Below, piece after piece: positions 17,375 through 26,526 of a stretch of 64,000 nt of DNA. The translations under genes were made by a program, and so were the position numbers. Source of the DNA: Aridibacter sp965216195 (GTDB lineage Bacteria; Acidobacteriota; Blastocatellia; Pyrinomonadales; Pyrinomonadaceae); contig OZ244151.1 of assembly GCA_965216195.1 (NCBI GenBank), forward strand, positions 1,488,001-1,552,000. Direction: 5' to 3'. The notes beneath the pieces were generated by a model. That model searched no databases and had not been told where the DNA came from. It worked only from the letters and a program-made list of their open reading frames with translations. Numbering within the stretch: position 1 is the stretch's first letter; every line of letters starts with the position of its first letter.

Positions 17375-19186
17375 TTGGATTTTGCTAACATTATTTGGAA
17401 CCCAAAATTTCATCCGACGAACACGATGTTAGTTTTACTTCATCTCTTTTCTCTTTTTCTGCTCGTATTCCTGGGCTTCTATATTTTCGTGGCAAATCCT
17501 CGGAGCCGGGCAAACCAGACCTTCGCCGCGTTCATTGCCTTCCTGGCCCTTTGGGCGACAAAAGACCTCGTTTTCTGGAACTTTCAAGATGAGATCTTTA
17601 TCTGGGGACATTGGGCAGCTGCGAGTTTTGTTGTTGCGCTACTAATGCAATGCGCCTTGGTAATCTTCGCGTGGGTTTTCCCGGATGATTCCAATACGCC
17701 GAAAACAAAAGCCGCGATTATTTTCGCACCGAGTCTGATACTAATTCCGGCGGCGTTATCCGGGCTTCTATGGCACAAAGTCGGGATCCAGAACGGAGAA
17801 TTCGTCTTTGACGGCGCACCTCTCGCTTATGCGTTTGTTATTTACGTTTATTTTGTTTTTGCCCACGGAGCATACCTACTTTTAAAAAAGTACCGTAGAT
17901 ATCGGGGCACTCAAAAAGGACAACAGGTTGGCGCCATTCTCTGGGGACTGTTTATTACAGGAATCTTAAAAACACTGGCAAACATAGCGCTCCCATTTTT
18001 TGGATATTACGGGCTTCTTCCATATAGCACGATTTTGGTTCTGCCGGGTGTTTTGATTTATGCCTACGCAATTTCGAACTTCCGACTTTTCTCGTTTCAA
18101 TCCGCTCTAGATCAGTTTCGACTTTTCCCGATAACCTGGAAAGTCGCCCTCACGATCGCCTCTGTAGCAACTATCAGCTTCGCGCTGTTTCAGATACCAA
18201 TCGTCTGGTGGGCTTTTCAGGATGGCACAAATTTTGAGGCCTGGAAACGATATCTGGTGTTTAGTCTAATATCCGCGCTGGTACCAAATTTATTGCTGGT
18301 CCTATTGATTGTCCGAACAATATCGCGTCCGCTTCAGAGAATTACACTGGCCGCAGTACAAGTAGCTGACGGTGAGTATGGAACCGAGGTTAGTGCGCGA
18401 AAAACCAACGATGAAATTGGGCTCCTTACCGATTCGTTTAACGAGATGAGTCGAAAAATGGCGTCCGATATAAAACAGCTCAGACAACTCAACGAACAAC
18501 TTATTCGCACCGAAAAACTCGCGGCAATGGGCACTCTCTCCGCGGGCGTCGCGCATGAAGTTAATAATCCGCTCGCATCGATTTCGTCCTTAGTTCAGAT
18601 GCTGCAGAAAGATGAAACTTTAGGCCGTCGCGCGAATGAAAAGCTAAAGCTCATCGCAACTCAAATTGATCGAATTAAAGGAGTTACGGGCGATATGATG
18701 GACTTCGCGCGCTCAAACTCGGTCGAAAAGGTTCCGCTAGATATTAATGATGTTGTCGAGAAAAGTCTCCGACTGGCGAGTTTTGATAAATCGTTTCAGA
18801 AACTGGACCTCAAGCATAAACTTTCCGGAAACTTGCCGAAAGTAGTAGGCGACCCTGACCAACTCGAACAGGTCTTTTTGAACCTCTTCTTAAACGCCCG
18901 TGACGCAATGCCCCGAGGTGGCGAACTGCGTATCGAAACAAAACCAAATGGCGAATTTATTTCTGCAGATATTGCCGATAGTGGAAAAGGAATCGACGAT
19001 GATGATATCAAGCGTATTTTTGATCCCTTTTTTACTACAAAATCAACGGGCGAAGGAACAGGGCTGGGTCTCGCCGTATGCTACGGAATTGTAGCTGCCC
19101 ATAGAGGAAAAATTGAGGTTGTAAACAGAAACGGCGCAGGGACTATGTTTTCGGTCTCGCTTCCGGTTTATCAGGATTTTGAATAA
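17375..19186 (+). CDS. Membrane sensor histidine kinase (7TM-type input, HAMP, HisKA, HATPase)
   Basis: About 603 residues. The N-terminal 300 residues hold seven to nine transmembrane helices, like the 7TM input region of histidine kinases. A HAMP segment follows (RPLQRITLAAVQVADGEY, about 310-360). The dimerisation box is VAHEVNNPLASI with the phospho-accepting His. The ATPase shows an N-box (LFLNARDAMPRGG), a G1-box (DSGKGIDDDD) and F and G2 boxes (DPFFTTKSTGEGTGLGL). No receiver domain or response regulator is adjacent, so it is an orphan here. The start is a TTG; the ATG at 17426 would remove 17 residues and is equally possible. Confidence 0.88.
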   Translation: MDFANIIWNPKFHPTNTMLVLLHLFSLFLLVFLGFYIFVANPRSRANQTFAAFIAFLALWATKDLVFWNFQDEIFIWGHWAAASFVVALLMQCALVIFAWVFPDDSNTPKTKAAIIFAPSLILIPAALSGLLWHKVGIQNGEFVFDGAPLAYAFVIYVYFVFAHGAYLLLKKYRRYRGTQKGQQVGAILWGLFITGILKTLANIALPFFGYYGLLPYSTILVLPGVLIYAYAISNFRLFSFQSALDQFRLFPITWKVALTIASVATISFALFQIPIVWWAFQDGTNFEAWKRYLVFSLISALVPNLLLVLLIVRTISRPLQRITLAAVQVADGEYGTEVSARKTNDEIGLLTDSFNEMSRKMASDIKQLRQLNEQLIRTEKLAAMGTLSAGVAHEVNNPLASISSLVQMLQKDETLGRRANEKLKLIATQIDRIKGVTGDMMDFARSNSVEKVPLDINDVVEKSLRLASFDKSFQKLDLKHKLSGNLPKVVGDPDQLEQVFLNLFLNARDAMPRGGELRIETKPNGEFISADIADSGKGIDDDDIKRIFDPFFTTKSTGEGTGLGLAVCYGIVAAHRGKIEVVNRNGAGTMFSVSLPVYQDFE

Positions 19187-19274
19187 TCCACGTGTTTTCG
19201 GATTGATTTCTTGACATACCGCAGAATTCGTTGCACCTTATCCTTACTTCAAAATTAAAAGAAAGAGGAAATCG

Positions 19275-20600
19275 ATGAAAAAATGCGTTTGTGGTTTTTT
19301 TATAGTCCTGGTGTTCGCGAAAGCCGCGTTTGCACAAAGCATGAAAACCGTTTACATAGGTGCGAGAGTCATTCCGATTGTTGGTACGCCAATTGAAGAC
19401 GGTTACGTACTAATTCAAAATGGAAAAATATTGGATGTCGGCGGAGGCGCTTCAGGCAAGGTCTGGACAGCGGACACTCGAATCGTCGATGTAAAAGGCA
19501 AGGTGATTATGCCCGGACTCGTCGATACGCACAGTCATATCGGGGGCGTTTCGGGAGCTGACCGCTCCGGTCCGATTCAGCCGGAAGTGCGAACACTCGA
19601 TTCAATAAACCCACGCGCTGCAAGCATTCAAAGAGCGCAAGCCGGTGGAATCACAACGGCAAACATTATGCCCGGCTCAGGACATCTCGATAGCGGGCAA
19701 ACGCTTTATGTAAAGCTCCGCGACAATGCAAACAAAATCGACGACCTGCTCATATACGACAAAAACGGAAAATATATGGGCGGAATTAAGTTTGCAAACG
19801 GCACAAACAGTATGCGCGGCACAGGCGGTTTCCCGGGAACGCGTGCAAAATCAGCCGCACTCGTCCGTGCGAAGTTTATAAAAGCTCGGGAATATCAAGC
19901 AAAAATCAAAAAGGCGGGAGGCGACAAGACAAAAATGCCGCCTCGCGATCTTGCCTTGGAAACGTTGGTTGAGGTTCTCGAAGGAAAACGTGTCGTACAT
20001 CATCACACACATCGCCACGATGACATCCTGACGGTCCTCAGACTCAAAAGAGAATTCGGATTCAGACTTGTTTTGCAACACGTTTCCGAAGCCTGGAAGG
20101 TCGCACGGGAGATTGCTGCGGCAAAAGTTCCCTCATCGATAATTATGATTGATTCCCCTGGCGGCAAACTCGAAACTACTGACATTAAGTGGGAAAACGG
20201 CGCTGCGCTCGAAAAAGTGGGAGCGCTCGTTGGTTTTCATACGGATGATTACATTACGGATTCACGTCTGTTCTTACGTTCGGCAGGTTTTGGCGTTCGC
20301 TCCGGTATGTCGCGCGAAAAAGCGCTTTACGCGATGACCATGGCAAACGCAATTATGATGGATCTCGGAGACCGAATCGGCTCGCTTGAAAAAGGCAAGG
20401 ACGCCGATTTTATTATTCTTTCGGGTGATCCCTTGAGTGTTTACACGATCGTCGAACAAACTTTTGTAGACGGCAGAAAGGTTTTTGACCGAAGTAATCC
20501 AAGCGACAAACTGATCGCGGTAGGTGGTTGGGGTGCCGGCAACGACCGTTTGGTTCACATTGGCTGTTTTGACGGAGACATCGCGGGAGGGCACAAATAA
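19275..20600 (+). CDS. Secreted amidohydrolase family protein (first of a pair)
   Basis: 441 residues with a signal peptide (about 1-21, ending AFA). The composite N-terminal domain (IGARVIPIVGTPIEDGYVLI) leads into GLVDTHSHIGG with the HxH metal motif. Later HHHTHRHDDIL and LVLQHVSEA supply histidines, and VGFHTDDYITDS supplies an aspartate. The C-terminal DLGDRIGSLEKGKDADFIIL block is diagnostic of imidazolonepropionase/dihydroorotase-like amidohydrolases. The substrate is unknown, possibly a peptide or cyclic amide in the periplasm. The stop TAA is immediately followed by the ATG of a paralogue, so the two are made together. Confidence 0.85.
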   Translation: MKKCVCGFFIVLVFAKAAFAQSMKTVYIGARVIPIVGTPIEDGYVLIQNGKILDVGGGASGKVWTADTRIVDVKGKVIMPGLVDTHSHIGGVSGADRSGPIQPEVRTLDSINPRAASIQRAQAGGITTANIMPGSGHLDSGQTLYVKLRDNANKIDDLLIYDKNGKYMGGIKFANGTNSMRGTGGFPGTRAKSAALVRAKFIKAREYQAKIKKAGGDKTKMPPRDLALETLVEVLEGKRVVHHHTHRHDDILTVLRLKREFGFRLVLQHVSEAWKVAREIAAAKVPSSIIMIDSPGGKLETTDIKWENGAALEKVGALVGFHTDDYITDSRLFLRSAGFGVRSGMSREKALYAMTMANAIMMDLGDRIGSLEKGKDADFIILSGDPLSVYTIVEQTFVDGRKVFDRSNPSDKLIAVGGWGAGNDRLVHIGCFDGDIAGGHK

Positions 20601-21821
20601 ATGAAAACCGGAAAATGGAAAATGAGAAGAAGCTTTGTCCTCTTTACGTTCCTGCTTACGGCATACTGCTCACTGCTCACAGCCGGCGCGCAAGTCGCGA
20701 TCAAAGGCGAAACCGTTTACACAATGGCAGGCGAACCGATCAAAAACGGCGTGGTCCTGACGGCGGGCGGAAAAATTACGAATGTTGGTCCGGCCTCGAG
20801 CGTTTCGATTCCGAGTAGTTTCAGGGTGGTCGAGGCGAAGGTTGTAACACCCGGGCTGATCGACGCTCATTCCGTAGTCGGTTTAGCAGGATATCTGAAT
20901 CAGCCTCACGATCAAATGCAGATTGAAGGAAGCTCACCGATGCAACCCGAACTCCGCGCCACTGACGCTTACAACGCCCGCGAAGAACTTATTTCATGGG
21001 TTCGAAGCCTCGGCGTTACAACGATTCACACAGGACACGCCCCTGCCGCGTTGATTTCCGGTCAAACGATGATCGCGAAAACAACTGGAAGAAATGTGGA
21101 CGAAGCAACGATCGTTCCAACCGCGATGGTTGCGGCAACGATTGGCCAACGTGCGATGGGGCGCAGCGGAAAGTCTCCGGGAACTTCCGCGAAACAGGCC
21201 GCGATGCTGCGTGGAATGCTGATCAAAGCAAAAGCTTACGGTACAAAAAAGGGAGCGCCGCGAAATCTAAAACTAGAGATGATGAAGCAGGTCGTAGACC
21301 GCAAAGTGCCGCTTTTGGTGACAGCCCACCGGGCACAGGACATCATGACCGCGCTTCGAATCGCCAAGGAGTTTAACATCAATATCGTCCTTGATGGAGC
21401 ATCGGAAGCCCCGCTCGTTATGAACGAAATAAAGGCTTCCGGCTTTCCTGTCATTCTGCATCCGACAATGTACCGAGCAGGTGGCGAAACAAAATCGCTT
21501 TCGATGGAAACGGCTTCTAAGCTCCAAAAAGCCGGAATTCCCGTAGCGCTTCAGAGCGGTTATGAAACATATGTTCCAAAAACGCGTGTCGTACTTTTTG
21601 AGGCCGCAGTTTTGGTCGCGTATGGTTTGAGTTTTCAGGATGCTCTGCGAACAATAACAATCGATGCAGCAAAAATAATCGGCCAGGAAAAACGCATCGG
21701 ATCTATCGAAGTTGGGAAAGACGCGGATCTGGCAATGTACGACGGAGACCCATTTGAATACGCAACACATTGTGTCGGCACTATGATAAACGGGAGAATC
21801 GTGAGTACCATAAAACGTTGA
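20601..21821 (+). CDS. Secreted amidohydrolase-like protein, metal site altered (second of a pair)
   Basis: 406 residues and clearly a paralogue of the gene directly upstream (no gap). It has a signal peptide (about 9-30, core LFTFLLTAYCSLLTAGAQ). The expected HxH motif reads GLIDAHSVVGL, losing the second His. TAHRAQDIMTAL and LHPTMYRAGG keep single histidines, while the usual catalytic aspartate region reads ALQSGYETYV. The end, IGSIEVGKDADLAMYDGDP, is normal. Metal binding is probably reduced, so it may be a non-catalytic partner of the upstream protein. The N-terminal coding bases resemble an intergenic repeat family. Confidence 0.8.
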   Translation: MKTGKWKMRRSFVLFTFLLTAYCSLLTAGAQVAIKGETVYTMAGEPIKNGVVLTAGGKITNVGPASSVSIPSSFRVVEAKVVTPGLIDAHSVVGLAGYLNQPHDQMQIEGSSPMQPELRATDAYNAREELISWVRSLGVTTIHTGHAPAALISGQTMIAKTTGRNVDEATIVPTAMVAATIGQRAMGRSGKSPGTSAKQAAMLRGMLIKAKAYGTKKGAPRNLKLEMMKQVVDRKVPLLVTAHRAQDIMTALRIAKEFNINIVLDGASEAPLVMNEIKASGFPVILHPTMYRAGGETKSLSMETASKLQKAGIPVALQSGYETYVPKTRVVLFEAAVLVAYGLSFQDALRTITIDAAKIIGQEKRIGSIEVGKDADLAMYDGDPFEYATHCVGTMINGRIVSTIKR

Positions 21822-21867
21822 TGTTTGGAACGAGTCGATTAAAAACGAGGCTTCTTTTAGATAAAAT

Positions 21868-22416
21868 TCAAGAATTTTCTCCGAACTGGCTTTCAATATA
21901 TTGTTCGAATTTACGATTGCCGAACCAATGGAACGGAGAACTGTTGCCAAACTTATCAAACGCAAGGCAATTGACGAAGATGTTTTTGTCCTCATAAAGC
22001 ACTACTAGCTGACGCCCCCAGTGAAATCCTTGCCACATTGATTCGGGTTTCAAAACGGTAATTCGCTCAAGATCCGCTAATATCTCCCATTCATTTGATT
22101 CAGCGATAAGTTTTATGAGGTCGTTATTCTCTTTTTTGCCGCCGGTTCCATTAATCCCCAACAAATTCGTATCGTTTAGCAGAGAAAAGAAAATTGCTCC
22201 TGCAAAACAAACAGATAAAATCGCAAGGGCAATCGGAACAAGTAACGAATCGAGGTTGTTTACAGCGTTTCTGATACCAAGGAAAGAAATGAATACAAAC
22301 GCGAGGACAACGCTGATTGAGACCGACATATTTAGATACCTCTCGGCCCTGGTAATTTTGAAAACCAGAAAGTGGTTTCGCAGAGACTCATCAATGTCGA
22401 TTTGGTGATAGTTCAC
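21868..22416 (-). CDS. Membrane protein, unknown function
   Basis: 182 residues. Two transmembrane helices (about 31-49 and 60-81) are followed by a roughly 100-residue soluble tail containing LVVLYEDKNIFVNCLAF, which looks like a small beta-rich domain similar in feel to PH/YcxB-like tails. No motif allows a function. The gene lies between the amidohydrolase pair (convergent) and two M28 peptidase genes (same strand, 26-base gap). Confidence 0.6.
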   Translation of the reverse strand: MNYHQIDIDESLRNHFLVFKITRAERYLNMSVSISVVLAFVFISFLGIRNAVNNLDSLLVPIALAILSVCFAGAIFFSLLNDTNLLGINGTGGKKENNDLIKLIAESNEWEILADLERITVLKPESMWQGFHWGRQLVVLYEDKNIFVNCLAFDKFGNSSPFHWFGNRKFEQYIESQFGENS

Positions 22417-22442
22417 AATCTCGTTCCAACATCAAACGACAG

Positions 22443-23261
22443 TTATTCAAAGGAATCGCATCCCCTTCCATCAATTTCTCTCAAATAGTCGAGCGCAAAA
22501 AGATAGTTTTGGTAAACCTTTTCGGCGTCCAGATTCTTAAGCTGATCGCCGTCTTTGTGTAAATAATCTTTCCAACTGTCGTTGAGCCCAGAAAGCGTTA
22601 TTGCGGGGATACCTACATCGCGAAAGGGACGTGAATCCGAACTCGCCCCCTTAAAATTCTTGATCGAAAACTGAACTCGTCGCCGCTTCGCAATCTCTCT
22701 ACCGAGATCGATTAGTTTATTATCGGAAATACTCTCTAGAGCCCACAGGTCAGAAAATCCAAAGCTGTCAAAATTTACCATCGCGCATTGTTTTGACCGC
22801 TCGTCTTTGGAAATTGATTCAACGAACGCCTTTGAACCCAGCAAGCCTCGTTCCTCCTTTCCAAACGCAACAAACTTGTAGCTCTTTTTATTTCTCTCAT
22901 TTGCAAGCGACTTGTAAAGGTTCGCCACTATTACTACCCCCGTCCAATTATCAATTGCCCCGCATCCAAGAGTGGTTTTATCGTAGTGGGCTCCAACGAA
23001 GATCGTGTCCTCAGACTCCCCTTTCAAGCTCAGGACGACATTTTCGACACCATCGCCGCTTTGAATTTCGGCATCCCGTCCGCCGACCAGTTTAAAAAGC
23101 TTCTTTGTTTCCAAAAGACGGTCTGAATTATCACAATCTACGCGTTCGATCTCGCTCCGAAACTCAGGAAAAGACACGGACACACTTTCACCAGAGTCGA
23201 AGTAACGGCAACCGCTAAACCCCAGCAGTAACAGGATCACAATAAGTCGCTTTAATGCCAT
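22443..23261 (-). CDS. M28-family zinc aminopeptidase-like lipoprotein
   Basis: 272 residues. The signal peptide ends in a lipobox-like LGFSGC with Cys18, so the protein is probably lipid-anchored. The M28 metal site is readable: VGAHYD, CGAIDNWTG (bridging Asp), EERGLLGSKAF (catalytic Glu and metal Glu), NFDSFGF and a final His in LHKDGDQL. M28 enzymes remove N-terminal residues from peptides. It starts directly after the TAG of a paralogous M28 gene, giving a tandem pair that may supply amino acids from extracellular protein. Confidence 0.85.
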   Translation of the reverse strand: MALKRLIVILLLLGFSGCRYFDSGESVSVSFPEFRSEIERVDCDNSDRLLETKKLFKLVGGRDAEIQSGDGVENVVLSLKGESEDTIFVGAHYDKTTLGCGAIDNWTGVVIVANLYKSLANERNKKSYKFVAFGKEERGLLGSKAFVESISKDERSKQCAMVNFDSFGFSDLWALESISDNKLIDLGREIAKRRRVQFSIKNFKGASSDSRPFRDVGIPAITLSGLNDSWKDYLHKDGDQLKNLDAEKVYQNYLFALDYLREIDGRGCDSFE

Positions 23262-24152
23262 CTATTGCGGTTTCCTTTTGATAGCTGCTTTTTTCTTCTT
23301 TCGGAAGGCATCGCACGGGCTATTCTCTATCGCCGCGAGGAACGAAACCGAAAAGCGATATCCATAATAGACGCTGGTTATATTTACATTTTTAACTTTA
23401 TCTCGGGATGTATGTAAAAAATTCGACCATCTACCGGTCAAACCGTGAAAACTTATAGCAGGAATTTTCACATTCTGGAAAGATGCAGAATCCGAACTTG
23501 CAAATTGTATCGCCGCTTGCCCATGTGGCATTTTTAATTGCTCCGCTAGATTCTTTGAAAGTTTTAAAAGTTTTGTGCTCGAGACGTTTCTCATCGCCTG
23601 CGGGTACGTAAAGCCAAAGCTATCAAGATTAACCATTGCGCAGTAGCTCGCGCGCTCTTCCTTTGGAATTGCTCTCGCCATTGCTTTCGAGCCCACAAGG
23701 CCCTGCTCTTCCCTTCCAAAGGCAACAAACTTATACGTTTTCTCCGTAGTCAGATCCTTAAGCGTATGATAAATGTTCGCGATTATTACGATCCCCGTCC
23801 AATTATCGATTGCGCCGCAGCCTCCACCGGTTTCGTCATAATGGGCGCCAACGATTACGGTTTCTTTGCTCTTTCCGGGTTTCTCTAAAACGAGATTCTT
23901 AACGTGCCCAAAATCTTCAATTTTGATATCCGCTACGCGGGCCCCCTTCTCAATAAAGAGTTTTCTAACTCCTTCGAGACGGTTTTTATTCTCACAAGGA
24001 ACTTTATCGACATCTTTTTGCAGTTGTTTCTGGGTTGCAAAAACAACTCCTGCACGAGGCTTCTCTTTCTTATCTTCCTGGGCAAACGCGGCATTTGAGC
24101 CAGCCAAAATTAGAGCGATAACTACGATCTGCTTTACAAATTTGTATTTCAT
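23262..24152 (-). CDS. Secreted M28-family zinc aminopeptidase-like protein
   Basis: 296 residues with a cleavable signal peptide (ALILAGSNAAFAQ). M28 residues are present: VGAHYDETGGGCGAIDNWTG, EEQGLVGSKAM and NLDSFGF, with a C-terminal His in FLHTSRDKV. It is about as long as its downstream paralogue but lacks a lipobox, so one copy is likely soluble in the periplasm and the other membrane-bound. It lies 4 bases downstream of mogA, so the three genes may share a transcript, although a functional link to molybdopterin is not evident. Confidence 0.85.
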   Translation of the reverse strand: MKYKFVKQIVVIALILAGSNAAFAQEDKKEKPRAGVVFATQKQLQKDVDKVPCENKNRLEGVRKLFIEKGARVADIKIEDFGHVKNLVLEKPGKSKETVIVGAHYDETGGGCGAIDNWTGIVIIANIYHTLKDLTTEKTYKFVAFGREEQGLVGSKAMARAIPKEERASYCAMVNLDSFGFTYPQAMRNVSSTKLLKLSKNLAEQLKMPHGQAAIQFASSDSASFQNVKIPAISFHGLTGRWSNFLHTSRDKVKNVNITSVYYGYRFSVSFLAAIENSPCDAFRKKKKAAIKRKPQ

Positions 24153-24156
24153 CTTT

Positions 24157-24651
24157 CTAGTGTTTTGTATTTCCCGAAACCAAATTGACTGCGTGAGGAA
24201 GTACGCTTTTTATAACCTCAAAACATTCCTCTACTCCTTTCGGAGCACCGGGAAAGTTTATGATCAGTGTTTTACCTTTTACGCCTGAAACTCCTCGAGA
24301 GAGCATTGCCATTCTGGTCTTCTGAAGTGTTTCATATCTCATCGCCTCAGAAATTCCGGGAGCCTCCTTTTCGATTACCGAGCGTGTTGCTTCGGGGGTA
24401 TTGTCGCGCTCCGCTAAGCCGGTGCCACCCGTAGTAATGATGAGATTTATATCTTCGCGTTGAGCGAGTGCATGGAGGGTTAGTCTTATATTCTCGAAGT
24501 CATCTGAAACGATAACTCTCTCAACGATATCCGCATCGATCGTTCCCAACAACTCTTCCAGTTTCGCGCCCGACAAATCGTCGCTTTCGCTTCGCGTATC
24601 GCTAACGGTCACAACAATCGCTTTTATGTTTGTCGCCTCGCTCTTTCCCAT
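24157..24651 (-). CDS. Molybdopterin biosynthesis protein MogA/MoaB family
   Basis: 164 residues, the normal size. The family motif LIITTGGTGLAERDNTPEA (about 80-98) and PGISEAMR are diagnostic. LINFPGAPKGVEE is the conserved C-terminal loop, and the N-terminus IKAIVVTVSDTRS fits. The protein adenylylates molybdopterin before molybdenum insertion (MogA) or is its MoaB paralogue. The sequence alone does not separate the two, so I give no symbol. Upstream is a spacer with an 8-bp tandem repeat. Confidence 0.88.
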   Translation of the reverse strand: MGKSEATNIKAIVVTVSDTRSESDDLSGAKLEELLGTIDADIVERVIVSDDFENIRLTLHALAQREDINLIITTGGTGLAERDNTPEATRSVIEKEAPGISEAMRYETLQKTRMAMLSRGVSGVKGKTLIINFPGAPKGVEECFEVIKSVLPHAVNLVSGNTKH

Positions 24652-24685
24652 GTTTCAGACTTACACCGCATTCGTTGCATCTCCG

Positions 24686-24725
24686 CGCCTTTGCGCCTTT
24701 GCGCCTTTGCGCCTTTGCGCCTTTG
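24686..24725. repeat. 8-bp tandem repeat, CGCCTTTG x5
   Basis: Five perfect, uninterrupted copies of CGCCTTTG lie in the 145-base spacer upstream of mogA. A copy of the ACACACTTACTTCGTG palindrome family follows at about 24735-24762. Confidence 0.9.
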
Positions 24726-24796
24726 CGGGAGATTACACACTTACTTCGTGACTGTTTCTGCATTTCCTCGCCCTTTTAGGACAAAAACCTCAGAAA

Positions 24797-25204
24797 CTAT
24801 CCGCTTAATTTGTAGTATTCCTTAAGCCAGCAAAGATCCATCGCAACCAACATACCGGCCTCTTCGGCCTTCTTCGCAGCCGCCTCGTCGATAACGCCTT
24901 CCTGGAGCCAAACTGCTTTCGCACCGGACATGATCGCGTCCTCCACAGCGTCACCCGCAAACTCAGAATTTCTAAAAATATCGACAAGATCTACCCTTTC
25001 CGGCACCTCGGAAAGACTCGAGAAAGACTTTTCTCCTAAAACCGAAACCTCGTTTGGATTCACCGGAATCACACGATAGCCCATCTCCTGCATAAACGCC
25101 GCTACGCCATTTGAGGCCCGCATCGAGTTAGACGAGAGCCCTACAACCGCAATCGTTTTGCACTCGTCGAAAATCCGTTTTAATGTTTCTTCGCTATTGA
25201 TCAC
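24797..25204 (-). CDS. CoA-binding domain protein (YccU-like)
   Basis: 135 residues, a stand-alone CoA_binding_2 Rossmann domain. Evidence is the N-terminal IAVVGLSSNSMRASNGVAAF, GYRVIPVNPNE, and DLVDIFRN followed by GAKAVWLQEGV and AMDLCWLKEY. Members resemble the CoA-binding part of succinyl-CoA synthetase and are thought to bind CoA or a nucleotide; the physiological role is not established. It lies 4 bases downstream of an EamA transporter gene and so is probably in the same operon. Confidence 0.85.
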   Translation of the reverse strand: MINSEETLKRIFDECKTIAVVGLSSNSMRASNGVAAFMQEMGYRVIPVNPNEVSVLGEKSFSSLSEVPERVDLVDIFRNSEFAGDAVEDAIMSGAKAVWLQEGVIDEAAAKKAEEAGMLVAMDLCWLKEYYKLSG

Positions 25205-25208
25205 TGCG

Positions 25209-26099
25209 TTATTTTACAACAGCCTCCGCCCTTTCGATACTCCGGTTACGCCTTCCATAGATTACGCTTGCTCCGACGCCGAAAACCACCAAAAGCATTC
25301 CAAGAAAAGTAAAAACGGTTTGCTCCTCACCATAAAAGATCCAACCAATTGAAATTGCGTAAATCAACCCGGTATAGACAATTATCGCAACACTTGCAGC
25401 GCGTTCGCGGGAAAACGCATTCGTGAGAAAAACCTGCCCAAGCTGCGAAAACACACCTACGAGCAACAGATAAAGCCATTCCAAACCAAACGGCGTCTTC
25501 CAGTCAAAAAACAGAAGCGGAACGGATACTACGAGACCAACAATCTGAAAATATAAGATGATTACGAGCGGATGCTCCGAGTCCTTAAGCCTCCGAACAA
25601 AATTATACGCCACGCCGGAACCAAATGCTGCGACGATGCCAATCACTAGATAAAACAACGACACTCTCGGATCGAAATTCTTTATCATTAACACGCCGCA
25701 AAAAGCCGCCGCATAAAAGAACCATTGAACCACCTTCACGCTTTCCCGTAGGAAAAACACCGCAATAAACGCCGTAAAAATCGGCGATAGATACTGGATT
25801 GTCGTCGCCGAAGCAAGCGGAATATTTTGAAGCGTAAGGAAAAACAATATGAGCGCAGTTGTACCAGCGACTCCTCGATATATCAAAAACGATTTGTTGT
25901 TTCCTGCCCAATGTACTTGTGCCTTTTTTATCCCGACATAGCAAAAAATCCCAGCCACGACACTCCGGAAAAATACAATTTCCATAACGGGCATCTGGGA
26001 AAGCTCTTTTACGAAAACATTAGCCATCGCAAAAGAAAATGTAGAGAAAAACATCTGCGTGATGCCTGAGCTCAGAAAACTTGTCGGGTTATTAGTCAA
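25209..26099 (-). CDS. EamA/DMT-superfamily transporter
   Basis: 296 residues, about ten transmembrane helices in two five-helix EamA repeats. The repeats begin at about residue 14 (MFFSTFSFAMANVFVKEL, then FFRSVVAG) and about 155 (GIVAAFGSGVAYNFVRRL). IQYLSPIFTAFIAVFFLRE is the conserved end of repeat one. Substrates are unknown; relatives export amino acids, metabolites or drugs. It reads away from the TTTAAA-motif array at 26.2-26.5 kb, which could serve its promoter as well as that of the divergent glycosyltransferase. Confidence 0.85.
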   Translation of the reverse strand: MTNNPTSFLSSGITQMFFSTFSFAMANVFVKELSQMPVMEIVFFRSVVAGIFCYVGIKKAQVHWAGNNKSFLIYRGVAGTTALILFFLTLQNIPLASATTIQYLSPIFTAFIAVFFLRESVKVVQWFFYAAAFCGVLMIKNFDPRVSLFYLVIGIVAAFGSGVAYNFVRRLKDSEHPLVIILYFQIVGLVVSVPLLFFDWKTPFGLEWLYLLLVGVFSQLGQVFLTNAFSRERAASVAIIVYTGLIYAISIGWIFYGEEQTVFTFLGMLLVVFGVGASVIYGRRNRSIERAEAVVK

Positions 26100-26198
26100 T
26101 TTTGTTAGAAAGCCGCAAAAAAATAACTGACAGAATACTATATCGGGTCGCTAAAAAACTATCCTGCTTCATCGATAAAGCATCTGCTCTAAATCCCT

Positions 26199-26515
26199 GC
26201 TTTAAAAACCTATTCAAGATTTTGCTGCCTTAACCTCGACCCGCCCCCGCTTTAAATCTTAAACAAGGAAAATCGAAGAACCACTCTTTTCTGCTTTAAA
26301 CCCTTAAACAGGGGCTTTAAAATGCACGGGTTTCTGCTTTAAACAGCAAAAAAAGTGCTTTAAATTGGCGGTTTCTTTAAACGCCGTGCAGGTGCTTTAA
26401 ACTTAACCCGCCGCTTTAAACTCATGAGGCCCTGTTTTAAATACACCGGCAAAAACTAACCACCTCGAACTGATTTCGCGAGGTGTGCTTTAAAGCTTTA
26501 AGCCCGTGCTTTAAA
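26199..26515. repeat. Array of thirteen GCTTTAAA-type motifs in a divergent promoter region
   Basis: GCTTTAAA or a one-base variant starts at 26199, 26249, 26293, 26314, 26336, 26357, 26374, 26394, 26413, 26434, 26487, 26495 and 26508. From 26293 to 26434 the steps are 21, 22, 21, 17, 20, 19 and 21 bases, close to two helical turns. The bases between are unique. It occupies most of the 427-base gap between the EamA gene and the glycosyltransferase and ends about 4 bases before the SD of the latter. See findings. Confidence 0.85.
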
Positions 26516-26526
26516 GTACAGGAGCT

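Noticed and set aside
26199..26515. CRISPR-like appearance of the GCTTTAAA array
   Set aside because: Repeats are only 8 bases and spacers about 9-14 bases; there are no cas genes; spacing follows the helical pitch instead of a repeat-spacer unit.
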